Source of the DNA: Gordionus sp. m RMFG-2023
Lineage: Eukaryota; Nematomorpha; Gordioida; Chordodea; Parachordodidae
Assembly (NCBI RefSeq): GCF_954871325.1
Contig: NC_088778.1
Location: forward strand, 6,729,743 to 6,793,742
DNA: 64,000 nt
Direction of reading: 5' to 3'
Under the pieces are notes generated by a model. That model was not told the DNA's origin, searched no databases, and was given only the letters and a program-made list of their open reading frames with translations. The position numbers were made by a program, and so were the translations under genes. This document shows, in pieces, positions 24,669 through 35,500 of the stretch (position 1 is its first letter; every line of letters starts with the position of its first letter).

Positions 24669-25571
24669 GTAATTTTTTAAAATTTTTATTTATTTTTGTT
24701 ATTCCTTCTTAATTTATTTCTAAATTTTTGCGATTTCTTTACATTTTTTTTCTTAATGCAATTTTTCACAATTTATTTCTAACTTTTTGCGATTTTCTTT
24801 ACTTTTATTATTCTTACTATATCTTCTCTAAATTTATTTTTCTTCTCATTTTTGTATTTTTAAATATAATTTATAAATTTTGTTCCATTTTTTTTAACAA
24901 TTCTTTACATTTTTATTTCATCATATATACAATATTCTTTTTATGATTTTTTTCATTTTTATCTTTTACAAACATTTCTAACCTTTTCAATCTCTTCATT
25001 TTTAATCTTTATTTTTTTGAGCTTTTCTCAATTTTTCTTCTTCTCATTTTTGATAATTTTAAAATGATTATATTTTATTAATTTAAATACATATCATTTG
25101 GTATTACAGTTTAAACTTATTTAATTTTAAATACATTATAACTAAACGATTAATTTAACTTAGCAATTGCAATTAAATACAATAATCTTTCTTAAATTTT
25201 TATTTTTTAAATTATCATAAATGAGAAGAAAAAAATTGAGAAAAGGCCAAAAAATAAAGATCAAAAATGAAGAGATTGAAAAGGTTAAAAATGTATGTAA
25301 AAAATTACAATGAAAAAATTATAAAAAGAATATTGTATTATATGTATAAAAAAACGTAAAGAATTGTTAAAAAAATGGACCTAAATTTATAAATTATTTT
25401 TAAAAATACAAAATAAAATCAAAAATAGAAGAAAAAAAATTGAGAAAAGATATAGTAAGAAAAATAAATTGAGAAAAGACACAAATAAAGTAAAGAAATC
25501 ACAAAGTTAGAAATAAAATAAGAAGGGATGACAAATATAATAAGAATTTAAGAAAAATTGAAAATTTAAAA

Positions 25572-25735
25572 AATTACGATTTTCCTTTTTTGTTTGGCAT
25601 TTTCCTTTTTTGATCGGACTTTTCCTTTTTTGATTGACACTTTTCCTTTTTTGTTTGGGCCTTTTCCTTTTATGATTAACCTTTTTCCTTTTTTGATAGG
25701 ACCTTTTCCTTGATTGAAACTTTTCCTTTTTTGAA
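25572..25735 (-). repeat. Minisatellite in the right arm, inverted
   Basis: Eight units of the same 20-bp repeat in reverse complement (CTTTTCCTTTTTTGAT cores). Confidence 0.8.
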
Positions 25736-26124
25736 TGGGAAACCCTGTACATAAGCATTTTCTTGTATGTTAATTTTCTTCTCTTAATAAAATTAATACT
25801 GCAACAAAATTTTAAAAGTAAAAAAGAAATACAAAAGAATTTTATTATTGATATCGGTTTTATATAATGGATATTAATTTTAATGGTATTCAAATATTTT
25901 ACCTTTAAATGATATCTTTTTCTTTTTTTATCATTTGTTTAAAAAATTTTCTAAACATGCTTCATGGCTTAATTATGCTACTTCATTTTTATAAAATTTA
26001 ATAATTACTTTTGACTATTGGTTACACTTACATGTATTGATTAAAATTGTAAATATTACTGGTACCTTTTATCTTTGATTTTATTATCTTCTCACCTATT
26101 GAATTTAATTTGATCTTGCATTAG

Positions 26125-26406
26125 GTACATCTAAAGGTCAGGCCATACCCATGTAACATGTGTCAAAAATCTTTCAGTCAAAAAGGTAACCTCCGTGAAC
26201 ATATATCTACTATTCATGAAAAAGTTAGACCTCACGAATGTGTATCTTGTGGAAAAAATTTTACCCAAAAAGGAAATTTGAAAGAACACATGTTAAAAGT
26301 ACACCACAAGCTCAAACCTTATCCTTGTATCTTTTGCCCAAAACGATTCAGCCAAAAAGCCAATATGGAGCAACACATTCGCAAAATACACCCATCTACA
26401 TTATGA
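26125..26406 (+). CDS. C2H2 zinc-finger protein, exon 2 (three fingers and stop)
   Basis: The acceptor TTAG at 26124 is followed by VH, which closes finger 1, then linker LKVRPYPC. Three complete fingers follow: C122/C125/H138/H143, C151/C154/H167/H172 and C180/C183/H196/H201. All are C-x2-C-x12-H-x4-H with the usual Phe and Leu core (SFSQKGNL, NFTQKGNL, RFSQKANM). Linkers are H-E-K-V-R-P-H and H-K-L-K-P-Y, close to the TGEKP type but not identical, and the repeated QK-N residues at the DNA-contact helix suggest similar base triplets. The stop is TGA at 26404-26406, giving a protein of 205 aa in all. The expected role is a sequence-specific nuclear DNA-binding protein; the individual family is not recognised. 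Confidence 0.85.
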   Translation, partial: VHLKVRPYPCNMCQKSFSQKGNLREHISTIHEKVRPHECVSCGKNFTQKGNLKEHMLKVHHKLKPYPCIFCPKRFSQKANMEQHIRKIHPSTL

Positions 26407-26597
26407 ATTCAAACATAAAAATCTCTATTATTTATAACAATTATAGAAACATATAATTAAATATCTCAGTTTTTGAATGTTAGAATGTTACTACTTTTAT
26501 GTAATTTATATGAATAAGTGCTCAAAAATTATTTCTTTTCAAGATATATAAATTTAAGTAAAATTTGCTTAAATCTAAATGAAATTTTTACTCACCT

Positions 26598-26603
26598 AAT
26601 AAA
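26598..26603 (+). terminator. Poly(A) signal AATAAA
   Basis: AATAAA lies 192 nt after the zinc-finger stop and is followed by a GT-rich stretch (TGTAAACGTTG). It is the first good poly(A) signal downstream. Confidence 0.45.
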
Positions 26604-27128
26604 GTTTAATTTTTCATTGTAAACGTTGTATTAATTTTAATATCAAATTACAATTTATCATATAATTAATGAGGCTAGGTAGAATAAGCGTCATACAAAA
26701 ATAAGGTATAGTAAGATTAACCCTTCAATACTCCAGTGGTTATATGAAACCCCAGGCATGCTAGAACTAATTACATAAAAATTGTTAAATATTTTGATAT
26801 GGATTCTTCAGTAGCTTTATCAAATATGTCTTAGAATCTATATTCCAGATTTCATATATTTAGGTTGAGTAGTTTTGAAGATTTAAATTTTGTGAATGAT
26901 TGGGGTTTGTGAGACCCCACCAGAGTTAATTTGTAATTTTTTAAGAAATTTTTTTATTTTAAAATTATAAATATATACTAGTATATTATAAAATTTATTA
27001 AAACAAAATTTAAATATCTTATATTTTTAATGAAATATATGAAAAAAGAAAACATAAATATTTTCTCTGGTGGAGGTATTTTATTTTTCACTAGCTGACT
27101 CATTTTTATTATTTATAATTATTTTTAC

Positions 27129-27236
27129 AGATTCTGTAACTAAATATATAATTATTTAATGTAATATTTTATTTGAGGTGTTTATGACAATATAATTATT
27201 TAAGATGTAATATCATTTTATTTGAGGTGTTTATGA
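27129..27236. repeat. Short direct duplication inside the piggyBac element
   Basis: ATTTTATTTGAGGTGTTTA followed by TGACAAT occurs twice, about 50 bp apart, with similar upstream TTATTTAATGTAATAT words. Confidence 0.7.
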
Positions 27237-27245
27237 CAATGTAAT

Positions 27246-27690
27246 TAATAGTGAGGATGTTGATAGTGATTATGATACACAATCTGAATTAGATGAAGAA
27301 GAAATGTTAGTTGAAGACAATAAACTTAATATTATTTAGGTAAATATGGAATCATCTATCATAGTATATTTCCCTTTAAAATTAGCTAAAAAAATAAGTT
27401 TACTAAATGGAAAAAGTCTAATCAAAGAATAAGAACTCATCAACAAAATTTAGTTATAGATCTGAGGAGTAAAAGAATAAGGGAAAGAAGCTGACACTCC
27501 AGAATTTGACTTGTTCATAACACCAAAAATGATTGAGAGATTATTTATCATACCAATGATAAAATTAAAATTATATGTAAAAACTATACTGACCAATATG
27601 AAAGTTCTACTTAAGAAGTTGATGTCAAGGCATTATTGGGAAATCTTTATTTAGCTGGAATTTTTATATCTAGCTATCAAAATAAAAAAA
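27246..27690 (+). pseudogene. piggyBac transposase N-terminal remnant
   Basis: An acidic stretch (SEDVDSDYDTQSELDEEEM) is followed, after stops and frame changes, by TPEFDLFITPKMIERLF and then EVDVKALLGNLYLAGIF. This matches the order in PGBD-type transposases: acidic N-terminus, 'F-x-x-(F/M)-x-T-x-x-M-x-x-I', then '(E)I-K-A-x-(I/L)-G-(L/I)-L-x-L-(A/M)-G'. The catalytic DDD region is absent; that part of the element is occupied by unrelated or inserted sequence. It is inactive. Confidence 0.7.
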
Positions 27691-27961
27691 ATAAAATATT
27701 TTTTTTCAAATATGTAAAATAAATTTATGTTTAGAACACATTAATGTTTTATTTTTGCATGTCAAATTTAACATATTCAATGTTCTATATTTTTTTATGT
27801 TTGAATGTATTAGTGTAATTTTTTATATTGAAGAATAAAGATCCATATTATAAATTATCATGATTATATGATAGATAAGTTATTTTTTTAATTTAATATT
27901 TGAAATTTAAAAAAAGTATGCCTTTTTTAGAAAATTTGGCACAAATTATAATTATCCTCTT

Positions 27962-28412
27962 TAGAGACCTTAGGCCTTAATTTTTTGACCAAGCCCGACC
28001 CAGGCTCGCAGTAAAAAAAAAATTTTTGGCCCAAGCTCGGCCTGGCCCATATTTAATGTTAAAAAAAATCTCAAGCCCATAATAAGTTTCACAAAAATTT
28101 CCCAAAGCCCGTATAAAAATTTAACTTTTTTTTATTTAATGAAAATTAACAATATTTAAATATATTTAGGTAATCATTATGTTTACAATACTTAAATTTA
28201 TTATTATTAGAAGAAAAAAAGGCAATATATCATTAAATTAGCAACTGTTTTAAATAATTTAAATTTAATAATTTTAGGTCCAAGCCCATTAAAAAAAAAT
28301 TTTTAAACCCAGACCCGCTAGAAAATAACAGATAGGACTAATTCCCTACATCTAGATAAGAAAACTAAATTGCTGCACTCATGCGGGCTGGCCCGGCCCA
28401 TGAAGGCCTCTG
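27962..28412. mobile_element. GGGCC-rich hAT-like MITE nested in piggyBac (451 bp)
   Basis: The ends are TAGAGACCTT and, reverse complemented, CAGAGGCCTT. The flanking 8-mers ATCCTCTT (27954-27961) and ATCCTCAT (28413-28420) match at 7 of 8. The interior carries AAGCCCGACCC, CGGCCTGGCCC and TGGCCCGGCCC words. There is no coding. It is the best-bounded copy of the GGGCC family and identifies it as hAT-like. Confidence 0.65.
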
Positions 28413-28604
28413 ATCCTCATCACCTTTAATCTAAGCTCTAGAAATAAAAATAAATAATTATCAAGTTTAAGGTTAGTTCTCTTATATTAAATATTAAATA
28501 AAAATAATGAATATAACTGGAGATTCTAACATTTGAAATTGGGGTCTATTAAACCCAACCCTAGTATTAACGTCATTTTTTTCACCGGAGTATTGAAAGG
28601 TTAG

Positions 28605-29600
28605 GCAACATAAAAAGAAGGCGTCGTATAAATAGATTAATTACATATAACGAATTCCAACCGCCTCTTCCCATTTATAAATAATTTTCCCTTATATTTC
28701 TACTAAAAATTTAATAATCTAAATAATAATTTTATTTACCTTCGCTTATACACTTTTCCCCGGAATAACTTACCCTGTAACATTCCCTTATATGACTCAT
28801 TTCCTATCCTAATTTTTAACAATACTATATGGTTAGATTACCCTATCTAAATCATTCGTAAATATTTAACTAATATGTAATATTATCGACTTTCATCTTT
28901 CCTCCATAATTATTTAAAATAAAAACAAAATTTAATTAATCTCCAAATATTGTAGTTAAACGATCTGATATGGGTCAATTATTAAAAATACCCTATTAAG
29001 ATTTAGGCCAAAATAATATCATGTAAACATGGAAATTTTGTTCATAGAGGGGAGAAATGTTTGGACCTCAAAATCTCGAGGCTTACATAATATTTTTCCT
29101 GAAATCATAATTGCGCCAGTCTTAAAAATCGGGCTGTTTAACAACACTACTGCAAAAAATAATCATTGTCCTCCATCTTTATTTATTTTACCCTCTCGCA
29201 TCGATAAATAAAAACATAAAATTATGATATCCCCCCCCCCCCCTCTTTGTAGAGGCTACCTTCCTAACCCATATAATATTAAAAATGCCATTACTTATTT
29301 ATAAATACATCATCGGTACAAAACATTAAATATATTACATAATAATTCTTATTTGAACTTTCCCATTTTGATTTTTTGCCATTAGCCCGTATCGTTGCCT
29401 GATATACATTGAATTTTAGTCTTCATATCCGTTTACACCCATCTCTTGTTCTGTACTTATTCCATTGTCTCCTTCTGTCCCCATATTCACAATCACGCAC
29501 TTGATCCCTATACCATTCAATAGCACTAGTTTCCACTTCCTGGTGTTATACATTCTTGTCTATACTTTTTGTCCTATGATATATTCTAACTGTTTAACAT
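28605..29600. other. Gene-free stretch
   Basis: No gene is seen. A C run (about 29229-29242) followed by CTCTTTGTAGAGGCTACC may be a solitary hAT-type end. The open frames on the plus strand are T/C-rich and have no coding signature. Confidence 0.45.
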
Positions 29601-29639
29601 CCCCTTTGTTCCTCCCGCTTTACTTTACTATTTCCAAAA

Positions 29640-29865
29640 TCCTTTTTCTACCCATAAACCGTTCCGCTAGTGTCCACGCATCTTTATTCTTTGCATTATT
29701 ATAAATCGCCAATGAAATCCACACGTCTCCTATCCCCTTTTTCGAATTCATTAGCCATGTTTTTACTAGTCCCTCCATATTTTCAGTCAACCCATTTAAG
29801 CTCGAGTGGTAGGATGGGCTAGAATATATACCGTTACCCCTTTATTTACAAAATTTTTGGAAAAT
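29640..29865 (-). pseudogene. Integrase-like shard of the LTR fossil
   Basis: The minus strand reads a segment with the retroelement integrase signature around a conserved NG-(L)-x-E block, followed about 40 residues later by a GR-(K)-R block. These are where the third catalytic Glu and the post-core region of Gypsy integrases lie. It is broken. Confidence 0.5.
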
Positions 29866-29966
29866 TTCACTTCTAAACCCTGCTCCACCCTTAAACTTAA
29901 ATTCTTAAAATCCCATATTTGCCATAGCACACAATTTCTTAATTACAACTTACTTTGCCTTATAAA

Positions 29967-30118
29967 GATATGCAATTCCCGGCCCGAACGACTTTAAACC
30001 AGACCGGTCTTATTTCGGGTTTGGTCTAATATTTTTTTGAAAATATTGGGTCAGGCCGTACAAATTTATGAATGAAAATTTTTGGCCGAGCTTGAAAAAT
30101 TAGGCCCAATCTACTTTC
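29967..30118. repeat. GGCC-rich dispersed repeat
   Basis: CCGGCCCGAACG, GACCGGTCTTATTTCGGG, GGTCAGGCCG, TTGGCCGAGC and TTAGGCCCAA words mark another decayed member of the GGGCC family. It sits inside the LTR fossil. Confidence 0.4.
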
Positions 30119-30689
30119 TTATACTCAACCCATTTCGAGTAAGTGTTTACCAATAAAAAGTGTGTTGGTGAGATATCATAAGTTGTTTTTATTTAATAAT
30201 TAAATCATTACAAACCAATTTAATTATTTTTAAAACAATTTTCTTTATCTCACCTATACTTCAATTCTAGATCAAAAATTCTTAACATAACCTAGGTCTA
30301 GTCAGGATTTTGCTAAGAGGGAGGGCACTATTAGGTAAGCTTACTATACATTTTATTGGAGATCTTTAAGTCTATTTATTGTAGTTAGTTATAAAAATAA
30401 TTTTGTATTCACTATGATATAAAAAGACCCCGGATCTGAAAAAAAATTATTCATTTATGATATGTTCTCATATCGTGACTCATGAACATCGACATTTCCC
30501 CACGAAGACAAAGCTTTAAATAATTTGTATTTCGTAAATTGCACCCTAGAGTAATTTATAATTTAGTACTAATTCTACAATAATGCTCTTTTACAGTTTC
30601 TATGTCACGAGTTCGCAAATTGTCAATGAGAAGTAATCGTGCATTCATTACACGAATTAGAGGTAAAATATACATTATGCTGTATTTTG

Positions 30690-30745
30690 GAGTGTTTTTG
30701 AATTCCTTTTAGAATTCCTTCTCCTATCCCTTTTTGAATTATTAA
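30690..30745 (+). repeat. Isolated satellite-like monomers outside the array
   Basis: TTTTAGAATTCCTTCTCC with the following TATCCCTTTTTGAATT matches about two units of the 24-bp satellite that starts 1.3 kb further on. The adjacent ATTAAATCGAT also occurs at the array's left edge (about 32078-32088). One more partial monomer (CTATCCCCTTTTTCGAATTC) is at about 29731-29750. Confidence 0.7.
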
Positions 30746-30930
30746 ATCGATTATGTTTTAAGAACAATAATGAATTTTATTTGTAACTCTTTTGTATATA
30801 TACATTTATATAATTATCCAATTTAACTTCTAAAATATGCAATTTGATAAACCTCGATAATATAATAATACATGTCGGAAAGTTATAATAATATAATATA
30901 CAAATAACCCATCATTATGTTTGTTCTCTA

Positions 30931-31116
30931 TTAGCAAAATATCGGTATGCCTCTTTCTAGTAATCCGTTACTTCTCGGATGGTATGGTGTAGTTTTTACA
31001 TGTTCGACATTTTTTATGAATCCTAATTTATTATCAAACACCGTAGCAAATTCATTATATAGTTTGTCAATATTCACGTTACCATTATCATTATATTTAT
31101 ATTTATTGTTGATCAT
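30931..31116 (-). pseudogene. pol shard of the LTR fossil
   Basis: A 61-codon open stretch contains a 'VFDNKLG' block like the start of Gypsy reverse transcriptase regions, and YHPRSNGLLER, a motif characteristic of retroelement integrases. The two motifs lie unusually close together, so this is rearranged sequence. Confidence 0.5.
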
Positions 31117-31159
31117 GTTAATTTTTACATTCGTTGGTAACGATAAGTCAAATTCTTTA

Positions 31160-31531
31160 AATCCAAATAGGCTGTGTCAAATTCTATAATCCACGGAAAT
31201 CCAAATAAGCTATATCAATCATTTTGATAGTGCCCTTTATCATTATCATAAATTTTATCCATGGAAATCGAAATATGGTTGCATCAATCATTTTGATAGT
31301 GCCCTTTATCATTATCATAATTTCTATAAACCACAGAAATCTAAATAGACTGCATCAATCATTTTGATAGTGCCCTTTATCATTATCATAAATTCTATAA
31401 TCCATGGAAATCTAAATAGGCTGCATCAATCATTTTGATAGTGCCCTTTATTTTTATTATAAATTTTATAATCCATGGAAATCTAAATAGGCTGCATCGT
31501 GTCCTTTATCACTATCATAAATTTTATAATT
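31160..31531. repeat. 71-bp tandem repeat, about five copies
   Basis: Units begin near 31197, 31265, 31337, 31408 and 31479 (periods 68, 72, 71, 71). Each contains TGCATCAATCATTTTGATAG or a variant, then TGCCCTTTATCATTATCATA. A partial unit precedes them. They lie between the gag-like and pol shards of the fossil. Confidence 0.85.
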
Positions 31532-31547
31532 TGTTTAAGTTTAACGG

Positions 31548-31790
31548 TTAGTCTTCATCTTTAGTATCTGGGTATCGTAATAATAGTTCTCCGGCGATTA
31601 ATTGATCGCGAATTCTTAGTTCAACATTATCTTCAATCTCGCATCTTCGGACTAGCTCCTTTATTGTTTTTAAATAACTCAAAATGGATTCTGAAGGCCC
31701 TCGACTAAATCTAATGAGTTTAATTCTAGATGCCAGAACAGTTGTTTTATCTTTATAAGTTGTTTTGCTATTTTTAATATATCTGCCCAT
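31548..31790 (-). pseudogene. gag-like shard of the LTR fossil
   Basis: An 80-codon open stretch reads ESILSYLKTIKELVRRCEI and then LRIRDQLIAGE. This matches the end of the retrotransposon Gag domain, '(E)S-x-x-x-Y-x-x-x-(L)-(K/R)-x-L-(A/V)-x-x-C-x-(I)' then 'L-R-D-x-(F/L)-(V/I)-x-G'. No zinc knuckle follows; the 71-bp tandem repeat occupies that position. Confidence 0.65.
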
Positions 31791-31799
31791 ATTTTCTTG

Positions 31800-32086
31800 G
31801 GAAGAGTAATTTTTTTTTATATCAGTTAATATTTATTCTTCCATAAGCTATAAATATTTTTTCAAGGTGGCGTCAGTTTAAGGAATATATTTTTTTTGTG
31901 TCTATAGTCGTCAATAGCCCATTTATCTCACTCATCTTTTATCCATAATTTTAAACAAATCTATTATTATTTAATTTATTTTTTTTATAAACAGAAAATT
32001 TTTTTTATAATTCTATATAACATTTAACTTGAGTGAAGACCGAAAACCGCGAGACTTTTTTACCTCGTCGCCAAATATTAAATCGA
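31800..32086. other. Spacer between the LTR fossil and the satellite
   Basis: AT-rich, no gene. A short GC-richer block (CCGCGAGACT, CTCGTCGCC) lies directly before the first satellite unit. The transition into the array is abrupt. Confidence 0.5.
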
Positions 32087-32559
32087 TCCTTCTCCTATTA
32101 TCCCTTTTCGAATTCTTTCTCCCATCCATTTTCGAATTCCTTCTCCTATCCCTTCTTTTCGAATTCCTTCTCCCATCCCTTTTCGAATTCCTTCTCCTAT
32201 CCCGTTACGAATTCCTTCTCCTATTATCCCTTTTCGAATTCCTTATTAATCCCTTTTCGAATTCCTTCTCCTATCACTTTACGAATTCCTTCTCTCATCT
32301 CTTTACGAATTCCTTCTCATATCCCTTTACGAATTCCTTCTCCTATCCCTTTTCGAATTCCTTCTCCTATCCCTTTTCGAATTCTTTCTCCTATCCCTTT
32401 TCGAATTCCTTATCCTATCCTTTACGAATTCCTTCTCCTATCCCTTTTCAAATTCCTTCTCCTATCCCTTTTCGAATTCCTTCTCCTATCCCTTTTCGAA
32501 TTCCTTCTCCCATCCCATTTCGAATTCCTTCTCCTATCCCGTTACGAATTCCTTCTCCT

Positions 32560-35500
32560 ATTATCCCTTTTCGATTTTATTATTAATCCCTCTTCTTCTC
32601 CTATCCCTTTTCGAATTCTTTCTCCTATCTCTTTTCGAATTCCTTCTCCTATCCCTTCTTTTCGAATTCCTTCTCCCATCCCTTTTCGAATTCCTTCTCC
32701 TATCCCGTTACGAATTCCTTCTCCTATTATCCCTTTTCGAATTCCTTATTAATCCCTTTTCGAATTCCTTCTCCTATCACTTTACGAATTCCTTCTCTCA
32801 TCTCTTTACGAATTCCTTCTCATATCCCTTTACGAATTCCTTCTCCTATCCCTTTTCGAATTCCTTCTCCTATCCCTTTTCGAATTCTTTCTCCTATCCC
32901 TTTTCGAATTCCTTATCCTATCCTTTACGAATTCCTTCTCCTATCCCTTTTCAAATTCCTTCTCCTATCCCTTTTCGAATTCCTTCTCCTATCCCTTTTC
33001 GAATTCCTTCTCCCATCCCATTTCGAATTCCTTCTCCTATCCCGTTACGAATTCCTTCTCCTATTATCCCTTTTCGATTTTATTATTAATCCCTCTTCGA
33101 ATTCCTTCTCCTATCCCTTTTCGAATTCTTTCTCCTATCTCTTTTCGAATTCCTTCTCCTATCCCGTTACGAATTCCTTCTCCTATTATCCCTTTTCGAA
33201 TTCCTTATTAATCCCTCTTCGAATTCCTTCTCCTATCCCTTTTCGAATTCTTTCTCCTATCTCTTTTCGAATTCCTTCTCCTATCAATTTTCGAATTCCT
33301 TCTCCCATCCCTTTTCGAATTCCTTCTCCTATCCCGTTACGAATTCCTTCTCCTATTATCCCTTTTCGAATTCCTTATTAATCCCTTTTCGAATTCCTTC
33401 TCCTATCACTTTACGAATTCCTTCTCTCATCTCTTTACGAATTCCTTCTCATATCCCTTTACGAATTCCTTCTCCTATCCCTTTTCGAATTCCTTCTCCT
33501 ATCCCTTTTCGAATTCCTTCTCCCATCCCTTTTCGAATTCCTTCTCCTATCCCGTTACGAATTCCTTCTCCTATTATCCCTTTTCGATTTTATTATTAAT
33601 CCCTCTTCGAATTCCTTCTCCTATCCCTTTTCGAATTCTTTCTCCTATCTCTTTTCGAATTCCTTCTCATATCCCTTTACGAATTACTTCTCCTATCCCT
33701 TTTAGAATTCCTTCTCTTATCTCACGAATTCCTTCTCCTATCCCTTTTCGAATTCCTTCTCCTATCACTTTACGAATTCCTTCTCTCATCTCTTTACGAA
33801 TTCCTTCTCATATCCCTTTACGAATTCCTTCTCCTATCCCTTTTCGAATTCCTTCTCCTATCCCTTTTCGAATTCCTTCTCCCATCCCTTTTCGAATTCC
33901 TTCTCCTATCCCGTTACGAATTCCTTCTCCTATTATCCCTTTTCGATTTTATTATTAATCCCTCTTCGAATTCCTTCTCCTATCCCTTTTCGAATTATTT
34001 CTCCTATCTCTTTTCGAATTCCTTCTCATATCCCTTTACGAATTACTTCTCCTATCCCTTTTAGAATTCCTTCTCTTATCTCACGAATTCCTTCTCCTAT
34101 CCCTTTTCGAATTCCTTCTCCTATCAATTTTCGAATTCCTTCTCCCATCCCTTTTCGAATTCCTTCTCCTATCCCGTTACGAATTCCTTCTCCTATTATC
34201 CCTTTTCGAATTCCTTATTAATCCCTCTTCGAATTCCTTCTCCTATCCCTTTTCGAATTCTTTCTCCTATCTCTTTTCGAATTCCTTCTCCCATCCCTTT
34301 TCGAATTCCTTCTCATATCCCTTTACGAATTCCTTCTCCTATCCCTTTTCGAATTCCTTCTCCTATCCCTTTTCGAATTCCTTCTCCCATCCCTTTTCGA
34401 ATTCCTTCTCCTATCCCGTTACGAATTCCTTCTCCTATTATCCCTTTTCGATTTTATTATTAATCCCTCTTCGAATTCCTTCTCCTATCCCTTTTCGAAT
34501 TCTTTCTCCTATCTCTTTTCGAATTCCTTCTCATATCCCTTTACGAATTACTTCTCCTATCCCTTTTAGAATTCCTTCTCTTATCTCACGAATTCCTTCT
34601 CCTATCCCTTTTCGAATTCCTTCTCCTATCACTTTACGAATTCCTTCTCTCATCTCTTTACGAATTCCTTCTCATATCCCTTTACGAATTCCTTCTCCTA
34701 TCCCTTTTCGAATTCCTTCTCCTATCCCTTTTCGAATTCCTTCTCCCATCCCTTTTCGAATTCCTTCTCCTATCCCGTTACGAATTCCTTCTCCTATTAT
34801 CCCTTTTCGATTTTATTATTAATCCCTCTTCGAATTCCTTCTCCTATCCCTTTTCGAATTCTTTCTCCTATCTCTTTTCGAATTCCTTCTCATATCCCTT
34901 TACGAATTACTTCTCCTATCCCTTTTAGAATTCCTTCTCTTATCTCTACGAATTCCTTCTCCTATCCCTTTTCGAATTCCTTCTCCTATCACTTTACGAA
35001 TTCCTTCTCTCATCTCTTTACGAATTCCTTCTCATATCCCTTTACGAATTCCTTCTCCTATCCCTTTTCGAATTCCTTCCCCTATCCCTTTTCGAATTCC
35101 TTCTCCCATCCCTTTTCGAATTCCTTCTCCTATCCCGTTACGAATTCCTTCTCCTATTATCCCTTTTCGATTTTATTATTAATCCCTCTTCGAATTCCTT
35201 CTCCTATCCCTTTTCGAATTCTTTCTCCTATCTCTTTTCGAATTCCTTCTCATATCCCTTTACGAATTACTTCTCCTATCCCTTTTAGAATTCCTTCTCC
35301 TATCCCGTTACGAATTCCTTCTCCTATTATCCCTTTTCGAATTCCTTATTAATCCCTTTTCGAATTCCTTCTCCTATCACTTTACGAATTCCTTCTCTCA
35401 TCTCTTTACGAATTCCTTCTCATATCCCTTTACGAATTCCTTCTCCTATCCCTTTTCGAATTCCTTCCCCTATCCCTTTTCGAATTCCTTCTCCCATCCC

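Larger units (their letters stand above)
24345..25747. mobile_element. Fold-back transposon with minisatellite arms, TA target
   Basis: The ends CAGGGTTTCCCATTCA and TGAATGGGAAACCCTG are perfect inverted repeats, each bordered by TA (24343-24344 and 25748-25749), the target preference of Tc1/mariner-like elements. The arms are very long: roughly 700 bp on the left and 530 bp on the right match as reverse complements, leaving a loop of about 150 bp (around 25061-25215). The outer part of each arm is a tandem array of about 20-bp units with the core AAAAAAGGAAAAG. The left array has about twice as many units as the right. No transposase is encoded; the Lys-rich open frames at 24314-24631 and 25507-25893 are just the array read in frame. 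It lies in the zinc-finger intron and would form a large hairpin in single-stranded DNA or pre-mRNA. Confidence 0.8.
21124..26124 (+). other. Five-kilobase intron of the zinc-finger gene
   Basis: It is bounded by CAA|GTAAAA and TTGCATTAG|GTACAT, both phase 0. It holds a GGGCC-rich repeat (23733-23908), a C-run end resembling a mobile-element terminus (23551-23572, CCCCAGTGACGCTACTGG), the fold-back transposon (24345-25747) and otherwise AT-rich sequence without genes. Confidence 0.55.
26721..28600 (+). mobile_element. piggyBac element, decayed
   Basis: The left end CCCTTCAATACTCCAGTGG and the right end, reverse complement CCTTTCAATACTCCGGTGA, match at 17 of 19 positions. TTAA (26717-26720) precedes the left end and TTAG, one base off TTAA, follows the right end (28601-28604). 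TTAA is the piggyBac target. The interior holds a decayed transposase N-terminal region and, from 27962 to 28412, an inserted hAT-like MITE. Without that insert the element is about 1.43 kb, too short for an intact transposase. Confidence 0.8.
29640..31790 (-). mobile_element. Old, broken Ty3/Gypsy-like LTR retroelement fossil
   Basis: Three separate coding shards on the minus strand lie in the order expected for a Gypsy-type element: a gag-like shard (31548-31790), a pol shard (30931-31116) and an integrase-core shard (about 29640-29865). The shards are separated by non-coding sequence, a 71-bp tandem repeat and possible hAT debris. It is heavily decayed with many breaks, and no LTRs were found, so it is old and inactive. 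Its ends are not defined. Confidence 0.55.

Noticed and set aside
29465-29997. Plus-strand frames at 29465-29704 and 29806-29997
   Set aside because: They are antisense shadows of the minus-strand LTR fossil and pyrimidine-rich sequence, without splice or start context.
30290-30330. Full copy of the GGCGTAGCC hAT element
   Set aside because: Only a decayed left-end look-alike (TAGGTCTAGTCAGG) is present; no right end could be found.
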